Part shown: positions 43,438 to 51,704 of the stretch, in pieces
Position numbering within the stretch: the first letter of the stretch is position 1
Layout: each line of letters starts with the position of its first letter
Source: Lactifluus volemus
Lineage: Eukaryota; Basidiomycota; Agaricomycetes; Russulales; Russulaceae
Assembly (NCBI GenBank): GCA_022376515.1
Contig: WTXI01000258.1
Location: forward strand, 1 to 51,704
DNA: 51,704 nt
Direction of reading: 5' to 3'
Program-made: the position numbers and the translations under genes
Notes under the pieces: model-generated
Databases searched by the model: none
Told to the model about the DNA's origin: nothing
Seen by the model: the letters and a program-made list of their open reading frames with translations, nothing else

Positions 43438-44640
43438 ATGCAGCTGCCCCCCGAGGTGTACTCGTTAATCGTGAAATATGTAGGAAGGCGCGCAGACCTA
43501 TTTATGCTTTGTTTGGTCTCCCAGAGGTTCCGGACGGCCGCCGAACGTGAGCTCTATCGGACATTGGACATGGTCGAGCCCTCCGTCACAGTTATGGCCT
43601 GCGATGTCTTGGCAGAGCAGTCCAGGCTATCGCAGCTGGTCGTCACCCTCATATTATACCCTGATCAACTTGAAGGCCGCAGTGATAATACAAGTACTTC
43701 CCAAGCTCGACACACGTTCTCACCAGTCTCCGACTACTGGACCTCAGTTTCCAAGGCGCTTCAGAAAACCACGCATCTGCGCTCACTACGGATCTACTTG
43801 AACAGTGGCATCCCCACAAATCACGCATGGATACTAGGCGGCTGCAATTTCCAGCTTCATTCGTTCCACTGTGACCTTGCCTGGGACTCGCCCCTCGCAT
43901 TCTTCCTCTCAACACAACGCGAACTCTCCGACCTGCACATTTCCGACTTCAACGAAGACGTCCCAGAAAATTCATTGATCAAACCGCATTCTCTAAGACA
44001 CGCACACACACTTCCTAGCCTCTCCATCCTTGATTGCACCTTTACCGAAGCCATCGGTGTCTTTGTTCCAGGCCGTCCTGTGACCCACATCAAGACATGC
44101 TTCTCCAGCTCGAGTAACGAAGCCAGGCGCGTAGAACTGGCCCTACTCCTCGCCGACCTACGACTATCGACGCAGCCGATTCGCTCCCTAACCGTTGCGG
44201 ACGAGTCGTACACGGCGGCCTTCTCTTTGGAGTTCTTATCATCATTAGTCAGGGCGTTCGGGCCGACTCCACGGCTGAAATACGTGGGACCTCTAGTCCT
44301 GCCTGTCGACGGACACGAAGTAAGCGAAAATGGGACGGGTTACCCACGTCCGACGGCAACCGGGCTAACTGTTTTTGTTTACCAGCGGCTCGTGTTTTAC
44401 GGAAAACTCGCACACATGCGCGAACTTCGGAGCGCAGAGCTGGATATTTCCGAGTGGGAACCGCCACCGTCCTCATTTGCGGCGCTGCGAGGACTCGCAC
44501 GTGAGCTCCACTTATTTGTCCCATCCATCACTACGGTTGTAATCGTGAGGGACCTTGAACCAACGGTTCTTCGAGCAGTGGATGGGCTATGGCAGATAGC
44601 AGATAACATCATTGCCGATACGGTGTGGAGATCTGTATGA
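43438..44640 (+). CDS. F-box domain protein
   Basis: An uninterrupted frame of 400 aa. The N-terminal F-box (residues about 2-45: LPPEVYSLIVKYVGRRADL, LCLVSQRFRTAAERELYRTL) fits the Agaricomycete F-box-like consensus. The rest has alternating hydrophobic and polar segments with LRSLRIYLNS and LSDLHISDFNED, compatible with irregular leucine-rich repeats, but no clear repeat register. F-box proteins recruit substrates to SCF ubiquitin ligases through Skp1; this one's target is unknown. The in-frame codons upstream of the Met follow TATAG, so the real start may lie in an upstream exon. The large minus-strand frames inside are shadows. Confidence 0.85.
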   Translation: MQLPPEVYSLIVKYVGRRADLFMLCLVSQRFRTAAERELYRTLDMVEPSVTVMACDVLAEQSRLSQLVVTLILYPDQLEGRSDNTSTSQARHTFSPVSDYWTSVSKALQKTTHLRSLRIYLNSGIPTNHAWILGGCNFQLHSFHCDLAWDSPLAFFLSTQRELSDLHISDFNEDVPENSLIKPHSLRHAHTLPSLSILDCTFTEAIGVFVPGRPVTHIKTCFSSSSNEARRVELALLLADLRLSTQPIRSLTVADESYTAAFSLEFLSSLVRAFGPTPRLKYVGPLVLPVDGHEVSENGTGYPRPTATGLTVFVYQRLVFYGKLAHMRELRSAELDISEWEPPPSSFAALRGLARELHLFVPSITTVVIVRDLEPTVLRAVDGLWQIADNIIADTVWRSV

Positions 44641-46431
44641 TCGTAGGATGGGCGCGGCGGCGGGAGTGCTGTAGTTGGTTTTGTTATTCTAGTTAGACCA
44701 CACGGCTTCTTGATAGGCACGCCACTTGCGCGCCACTTGTTCCGTTGATGTGACTTCCCCCTACACTAGTTATCAGAGCGCCAGATGTTTGGCAGACCCA
44801 TTAGACTTTGGCAATCTAATAAACAATGTCCCTGGGGATTATCCTATAGATGCGTGGAGTGCGAGGTTGAGCTTATCTGAGCCCCGAAAAGAAGGTCGAA
44901 TTAATCTCCTGCCAGTGCCTGCCAAAAATTGTATACCACTGGTAGCATTTCCATGGCAAGGTATGGCCTACAAGTAGCAAGCAGAGTGCTATCACCTCGG
45001 CTATCTCCATTTGTACCTGTACCAGACTGACCAAGTAAGGTGTCTACTGCATTCTACCGATCTATCGGTGAAATGAGCGCGGCGATGCGGAGAAGGAGTG
45101 GCAGCGTACACCGAATGTCAACGTCAAGAGTAAATAAAGGTCCGACTCGGAGTAGAGTAGAGTACCATACAGTACACGTGGTGAATATCGATAAACAACC
45201 CTCCCGTCGCGTGACGTGTAAATTGAAGATGGTCGGCACTCGAATGTATCAAACTTGCTTTTTGTTCTCCGTGCAGGTGGGCGTCAGTTAGACCCCCAAA
45301 TCTCATTACGTTCTTTGTTCTCCAATTCATTCGTCAATTCTTCTAACAACTCTCAGGCTCATTGTCAAACGTTCCGAATAAGGGGCTCCGAACATCGATG
45401 TTGATCACCCTTCGTTCATCTACTTATCGCCATTCCACCAATTGAATCTCACGGCATCCTGCGTGTGCTTCCTTTTATTTTCCGTACTCTGCCTAGACGC
45501 GGCACTTGAGGGTGTGTTCGCCGTCTAGAGGATAATGCCAGCCTTCACTACGACGCCTTCTACCTGGAAACGGCTTAGCTGTTTTCCAGAAATGAGGTTG
45601 TATAAAGCGTTCTCTCCATTTCCATATATGATATATTTTATCAGAACTACGAGGGCCACAGTTTTGCAGTTCGCACTTGGACATGTCTTACCCGAAGCGC
45701 GACGCGAACGTTACTAGTACGTGGCGTGGACCTCGAAGCCGCACTTGGATGAATGAATTGGTACCTCACATACACAATACAGCATGAGGTAACTTATGAG
45801 TAGAGTTTTCACCGGCAAGCGCTTTCGGAATAACCCGTCGCTTGATGATCGCGACTTCATTTCAGTAAACAACGCTGGTTGCTACAGTATGACCAAGAGA
45901 GCGCCAGGCACGCTCTTCGTTTGTTGACCCAGGAATCAAGAAATCACTGACAAGAAACGTTGTAATTGTCTGTCCACCATCATGTGCCATTTTTGTTGCC
46001 TAATTAGCCCTCAGCGATCGGTCATGACTCCAAGCCACACTCTTTTCTTGCCCCATTCCTGAAACTGCCTAGACTAGCATTCGATAGTTACCAACCCAAA
46101 ACCAGTATAGTCTCTGCACGTGAATAGTCCACGGTTTGTGCCGTGCGTGAAAACCAACTTCTACTAACAGGGCCCTCGAGCGTTATTGTCTTCTTTCTAC
46201 ATCTGGAAGTACTGATACCAGCCCTGCAGCTGGGCGTCTTGGCTTACGTGCGTTGAGTGTATCGTAACTCTGATGTGGGATGTACTAACGGCATTGGGTG
46301 ACGGCCTATGCGCATATCAGGTGTGTCATATGCCCAAGCTCTCGCAGATTCTGTCATTTTTTTAGCGACACACGATCGTATGGCCGTGTACGCGTTGCTT
46401 CCTCTGACTAATATCCATGGTGTTTGTCTAG
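44641..46431. other. 1.8-kb stretch without a recognised gene
   Basis: Nothing supported. Notable strings are TGCCAGTG at about 44911, TACAGTACA at about 45168 and TACTAGTA at about 45712. Confidence 0.4.
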
Positions 46432-47111
46432 CCAGGCCTCGACACGGAACAAATCTCAACCCAGCTTGTCGCATCACATTTTCCGTACTCAGACGAAGCT
46501 CTCGAGCACTTCATCGGTGTCTTCATTTTATGCTATCCCCATCCCTATCCCTATACATTGTCCGCGAGTCAACGCTCAGTTCCGGATTACCCCAACGTGT
46601 TAGAGGCGGAAATGAAACGGGCTCTCAGGTGGCACCTGACGAACGCCACAGGCCGATGTGGTGCCTTCGGCCATGGCTAACCACAACTATTGATCCTCCG
46701 TTGAAGGGCTACCAAAATTTCCCATTATCGGCATTCTTGAACCGGCATCACGTTTCACGGGCCCTTGCACACTCTCAGGGAAGTGAGAAGTGGAAAATGT
46801 ACGTGAAACTACGAACTGCCTGCTCGAAATTGCCCTTTCTGTGCATAACAATGTAGCATGGCCATTACGCGCTGAAGGATGCTCTGATAGCACCGCCCCC
46901 TTACGGATCGATACGGGAAGCGCGGAATCTCAATGAAGCTTTTGCCAGCAAGCTGTTCACGGGGATCGTGGATCTCGCAACCCAATACGGTTTGAATCCC
47001 GGAACACGCGCTTCCAACGTTAACAAGCGGATGCTAAAAACGAAAATACCGAATATTATCATTATTTACACCGTGCGTGCCCGTACGTATATCTGTGGAG
47101 CCAAGGTATAA
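46432..47111 (+). CDS. Weak candidate gene, two open segments
   Basis: Two open segments have protein-like composition: 46432-46680 after a TAG acceptor-like site (LDTEQISTQLVASHFPYSDE, VPDYPNVLEAEMKRAL) and 46857-47111 after another (HYALKDALIAPPPYG, LNEAFASKLFTGIVDL). I found no GT donor that joins them in frame, no start codon exon and no domain. The second segment ends in TATAAAAGG, which may instead be a TATA box. A more obvious 182-codon frame starting at 46308 overlaps this in another phase and looks less protein-like. Confidence 0.25.
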
Positions 47112-50100
47112 AAGGTTATCCCAGTTTGTGGAGTAAGCATCAACATCTTTCCTCTATTATTCTCTCACCTGTTTACCTGTGCAATCTTTCGCTGTAGCAT
47201 CTTTTCGCAGCCGACGTCCCTTGCCCCTCTGTTCCCTATGAAGCTCAGGACCGCGACGGCGCTGCCATTCGAGGCAGTCCATGCGTTTCTGATTCATAGC
47301 CGAAACAGACAGGGTAAGCGCTTTTGGTTGCCGACATCGCTCAGTGTGATCACGGCTCGCGTTCTGGACGGTTACTCTGTCGGCCGCATCTCTAACCTAT
47401 GACTTGACGATGACCTTGCGGGGCAGCCTGCTCGGTAAGCTCTCGGTACACCCAGTCTCGACTATGCTGCGAGCCCCACGCAGGTGATTTACTCTTAAAA
47501 TCGTAGAATGTGTCGTTCGATTCCCGCACTTCTGAATATCGTTCTCTTCGTTGAGTCTTAGTATAGTATGAGCGGTTATGTACCTCTATTCCAGTATATA
47601 CTTCTGCTGTACAGTTATATATAGCTTATCTGTAATTGCAGCTCACCCATGGCGATTTCTGACTCATGGTTCGAAGATTTACCATTCAACCTTACTTTGT
47701 GGTATGATCGACTATCGACTATCTTCCCCATCGATCGTTCTCGACAGCATGCTGGGAAATTGTGCTCGGTTACGAGCCACGAATGCTTCCCGACCACTAG
47801 CCCATTTGAGCACAATAAGATTAGCCAACTGCGGCGACTCGGTAAATCTCTGATATATTCGTCGACTCGGACTTTTCCTAAGTTACATCGACAACGTCAA
47901 AGATGAGGGATAATGCGGCAGTGATTCTATTTGATGCAATCGATTGCTTTGTACAGTGCTACTGCTAGAGGACAAGATAAGGTGCAACCGGAGGGGTGCT
48001 CGCAGGGATATGAAAAGGATGGCCGTCACAACCGGATACCATGTAAATCGATGAGAGTCCTTTTTGTTCGAGAGCAATTTCGATTTGCTCGAAAGTTTCC
48101 AAGATGACGGCCAGACGCTTTTCAAGATAAAGAAGACTAGGTCGTGTGTGTGGAACGGACGGGACAAAGCGTCGATAGAACCAAAGGGGGATAAAACAAC
48201 GCGAGGGGTGAGGGGGGGACCGGGATGGCACTATTCGGCAAGCCAGGCAGGACGATTCGCACCCGATGACCGGAAAGCTGCCTATACCGCAGGACACCAG
48301 GTGGTCGCAAAAAGGAGCTGACGGCGTGGGCTGAAAAGACATAGGCGGCAAGGCATTTCTAATATTTATTGAGTGAAGTCACGCACCGGTAACGGAGGGG
48401 ATAGACGGAACGGGGGCTACCACGGACCTTGCTTGGGACCTTGGGTGCTTCAGATAGGACAGATATGGTGAAAAAAGGACAGGATCTGGGTGCGGTGGGG
48501 GGACTCACACCATACCAAGCGTTGCCATCCATGGTTGGAAACCGGTGTTGCGGGCATGAGAGGGCCAAAAGAAACAAAAATATGAGAAGAGGGTTAGGAG
48601 GGGAGGGGAGGGGAGGATGCGTAGTTGTTAGCGGCGGAAGGGAGTGGGGGGAGTGGCAGGTTCAGTATTTGGAAGGTGTTAGAGGGGTTGCTTGCCGAAA
48701 CCGCCACCGAAATTCCCTCACATGGGACTCGCTTTTTTTTCTGAGTATGTGAACTGCTGCGCACGTGTCCCGCTTCAGAGTTACTGGGGACAGCCAAATT
48801 ATAATAAATTTAAGTTGAAATTGGTCTCCCTCCATCTAGTCCACGCTAACTTACCTGCCTTACTTGATTCAGGGCTCCTAGCCTATGTCCCGGAGCCATG
48901 TACGAGTACCACACGGTCCCGTTGCCTCATCGAGTGGCTGAGCACGATAGAACATCAGGGCTTATACCAATATTAATTCTCCGCAGCAGACAAGGCGAAA
49001 ATCAAAAGAAGGTTTGATCGATATGAGGTGAAGTAGACGAGTACGATAGCTTCCGATGCGCTCCACTTCCCGTACAAACTGCGTTCCCGCAAAGGTTGAC
49101 GAGCGTCTCCGACAACGCGTGATTCTCTGCTCGGTTGTCCGATTTTGGTTTGCTGAGTTCTCGACGGAAAATGCGTGAGACGGAACAGCAGACGGAACAA
49201 TCAAAAGCGTTGCTTCATTTGTTCCGTGAGCAAGAAGCACCACCGTACCCCGAGGTCTCCCAGCTGATTCTCGGCGGAGATTTTTTTTTTCTGCAAGACG
49301 GCAAGTTGTGTAGGGTTGTGTATGGCATGCGTAAATTCGAGAAATAACTGACACCAACCTGTATAACGGATTGCCGTTATGGTTCCAGAATTGGCTTATC
49401 CGTGGCCGCCGTGGCCCGTGTTTGAGATTGGAAGAAACCAAAAAAAGATTGGAGCCGAGTTAGAGGTCGTCCCACCGCACGGCAGGGAGGAATGCTTCAA
49501 GTCAAGTGACTGCTGCTGGAATCCCTAGTACCTTAATACTTGAGATGCAAGTCCCAAGGATGTGGCGTAAGCAGGTTCACATGGGCTCCTTGTCAAAACA
49601 GAAGCCGAAATTTATCCTATTGCGCAGGCGGTCACATCAGAGACGTTCCGTGACTGAGGCCAGGAAAGCGCGAGGCCGCAACCCGAGTACGGCATCGTGG
49701 GGCCAGGGGCGGCGTCTGAACCAATTAACTGAGCTGAGGTCCTTGTTTAAAAGGGGTAGCCAGCGTTGCGTCATCACCTCTAGGCGGTGCATTCTGGCAC
49801 TACCGCAGGTACTGGAAGATTTCCTGCGTACTGGCTAGCCTGTCGTGGATTCGCAGGTTAAACGCGAAAGGATCACTTGATCGTTGGCTGTGGGCTGAGT
49901 TTATGATATAGCCGTGTTGTCAGCCGTGTGACAAGCTCAGCTTTGAGAATTTCATAATCCCAAGTAGGAACCCACGGGTGCGCAAAAGGTTCGCGTATGC
50001 CACAAACGGCAATGAGCTAAGCCAACAAGGGTAAGGTAGAGTAAAATCTGTGTTGAAAAGGCTGAACGGCTGTATGATGTAAAGTTGTGAAATGAATCAC

Positions 50101-51244
50101 CTGCCTACGGCATCCCCTGCAACTCTGAGCGCTCTGAAGTCGAGCGTTAAGTTGTATAGAAGGATACTGGGTTCTTCAGATTGCGAATCCTCTTGCATCT
50201 ACTGCAGAAGGCGTACAGAACAGTAAGTGTTTATTTTGGGACGCGAGACGAGTAGAAGGCTACCAGACGCACTGTACAAATCCCACAAGTTAAAGGATCC
50301 CAGTCGCAGCCCCTAAACTGGCTTTCTGGATTAAAATCACCTCGAAATGGTATTCCACAAACCAACAACGGCCATGTTTGCTGAGCTAGAAATTCTAAAC
50401 TCCAAGCGTCCATAACATAACGTGAACGCAATAATGGCATGGCACAAAACTCAGAGATCAAAAAGCTCGATCAAGGTGATATAGAGGCACTACGTTTAAA
50501 TGCCGGACAGGAGAATCGGGGGCATTAGCAGTGAAATCCCAAACCTTTTTTTTCACACTTCAAGGTTTCACAACACAATTGTCAGAGGAAAGTACTGATG
50601 AAACTTCCTCAACTGGGTGGCGGAGCGCTCATGCTCTAATGCTAGAATGCGCACCAGGGCAAACTCAATCGCGTAGACTGCGATGAACACGTATATTCTT
50701 TTTGTCCCTCAAGATGGCAATGGATAAAGACGCCCTTCAAGGAGTTGGTACCACTCAATGGTGAGACAATGACGAGCTTGGCTTGCCTTCCCGTTGTTCT
50801 GCCTCTGAACAGGGTGTAGTCGCAGCGACAGTGCCGAATTCATCAGATGCGATTCAGAGAATATTGACGGCTTGTATGGACATACTGTCCTTTATGCGAC
50901 AGACACGGGACGCCCAGCAAAGGTGGGGTGACATGGCTCGGCCTCCGTTTACAAACGTGCCGGCACTGCCCCGCCAGCCTTTTTCAGGATCCATCAGAAA
51001 ACAGGGGTGGTCCGCCCCACGCTGAAGGAGATGGCTTGATTTGATTTACGGAAACAGCTGAGTTTTCAGTACTGAGGGTCTGGCTATGTTTGCATAGTCC
51101 GGTAAATTATATTCCGGTTCACTACACAGAGATTTTGGGGCAGTCTATACGAAGAGGAAGGCGGAGACGGTGCTGTACAGTACAGTACAAAGTCACAATT
51201 CTGTGAAACCAAAAAAACTAACCGACGCACCAGTGACGCGTGCA
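47112..51244. other. 4.1-kb stretch without a recognised gene
   Basis: No gene I can name. Minus-strand frames over 47883-48580 have short introns that could join (for example MDGNAWY, then APKVPSKVRGSPRS), and a plus-strand frame at about 50713-51025 could be a two-exon gene (MAMDKDALQGVGTTQ, then SDAIQRILTACMDIL in a conflicting phase). None reaches a level I would annotate. A G-rich tract lies at 48584-48616, and TGTACAGTACAGTAC lies at about 51173, just past the end of the uL5m gene. Confidence 0.4.
48590..48616 (+). other. G-quadruplex-prone purine tract
   Basis: GGGTTAGGAGGGGAGGGGAG and continuation: five or more runs of G separated by one or a few bases. This fits the G4 consensus with loops of one nucleotide. 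Function unknown. Confidence 0.6.
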
Positions 51245-51704
51245 TCACCTGCGCGCAAAAGGGATCTGAAATCCAGAGAGGAGTTGCCTTGCTCGCTCCT
51301 GCGCACCGGCTCCGCTTGCATTCGTGATGAAGTGTATGTGCATTCCGTAGGTCTTCGGGTAAGCCTCCTGGTTGACCTCGATTTGGGGGAAGAATCCCAT
51401 CGCGTCTGGCGGGAGACCAAAAGACACGACGCCAGACACGCCGGCTGGGGTCTGAAGATTGGCCGACGCGGGGGGAAGGAGGACGCCTGAAAACTCGCGG
51501 AGACGGGGGAGGACGAACTCGGTGAGGGTGCCGAGGAACTCGTACATCTTTGTGCCGCGCAAGTCAACCTTTGCGCCGAGCGGGATCCCGGGGCGCACCC
51601 AACCACCAACGGACTTGACACCACGCACAATCTGCACGCCGGTGCTGCCGCGTCGGCCACCGCCGTGCTCCGTTTCGCCGGACAGGGCGCGAAGGGCCAT
51701 GATG
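51245..51704 (-). CDS. MRPL7: Mitochondrial large-subunit ribosomal protein uL5m (5' end beyond the window)
   Basis: The minus-strand frame runs from the right edge to TGA at 51245, giving at least 152 residues of the C-terminal part. It matches bacterial-type L5: GVQIVRGVKSVGGWVRPGIP, KVDLRGTKMYEFLGTL, FVLPRLREFSGV, then VSFGLPPDAMGFFPQIE and MHIHFITNA. uL5m sits in the central protuberance of the mitoribosome near 5S-site contacts. The Met at 51700 is probably internal, because known family members have about 150 further residues and the frame stays open to the edge. No intron is seen in this part. A second, overlapping minus frame (51193-51660) is a shadow. Confidence 0.9.
   Translation of the reverse strand, partial: IMALRALSGETEHGGGRRGSTGVQIVRGVKSVGGWVRPGIPLGAKVDLRGTKMYEFLGTLTEFVLPRLREFSGVLLPPASANLQTPAGVSGVVSFGLPPDAMGFFPQIEVNQEAYPKTYGMHIHFITNASGAGAQERARQLLSGFQIPFARR

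Noticed and set aside
50713..51025. Two-exon gene starting MAMDKDALQ
   Set aside because: The GTGAGA donor and CAG acceptor put the second exon in a phase that conflicts with the long open frame SDAIQRILTACM; neither reading has a known domain.

Overview
The window looks like nuclear DNA of a filamentous basidiomycete, most likely an Agaricomycete. The genes are compact and dense in short introns (about 50-60 nt, GT-AG). The lineage-typical families present are a NACHT-WD40 (NWD) STAND protein, a DUF6533 membrane protein, an F-box protein and an expanded prolyl-4-hydroxylase-like dioxygenase family. I cannot name the species; Ceratobasidiaceae would be a guess.

Layout. (1) 0-6 kb: a decayed NWD gene on the minus strand (697-5945). 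A non-LTR retrotransposon (1297-5135) sits inside one of its WD40 repeats with a 14-bp target-site duplication. A 2.1-kb element with terminal inverted repeats (1744-3831) sits inside the retrotransposon ORF. That element carries a fragment of a cellular gene that looks like the Rif1 N-terminal domain, so three layers are nested. A small element with perfect 21-bp inverted repeats lies at 409-624. (2) 7.3-25.1 kb: five plus-strand paralogues of an Fe(II)/2-oxoglutarate dioxygenase share a three-exon structure (7329, 17405, 19110, 21526, 23737). Copy 3 is interrupted after its catalytic core. Copy 5 has lost the metal-binding Asp. Copies 1 and 2 are separated by a non-LTR relic (9.4-9.85 kb), a DUF202 membrane protein (10391-11141), a 13-exon DUF6533 protein (13181-15082) and the U6 snRNA phosphodiesterase USB1 (minus, 15765-16805). 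(3) 25.3-34.1 kb: an unidentified minus-strand gene, then a duplicated module made of a small plus-strand coiled-coil gene convergent with a minus-strand divergent bHLH-like gene. The first module (27.4-29.6 kb) is open; the second (31.9-33.7 kb) carries stops and a frameshift. (4) 34.8-51.7 kb: mostly housekeeping genes: coproporphyrinogen III oxidase HEM13 (minus) divergent from the UBC1-type E2 (plus), AP-2 sigma, an F-box protein, and the start-truncated mitochondrial ribosomal protein uL5m (minus) at the right edge. Long stretches between them hold no gene I can name, with two weak candidates at 39.1-41 kb and 46.4-47.1 kb.

The genes do not form a pathway. The window is a mosaic of conserved single-copy genes and fast-evolving duplicated or transposon-hit loci. 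Splice sites were inferred by eye from paralogue or family alignment, reading-frame continuity and GT-AG signals; no search was run.
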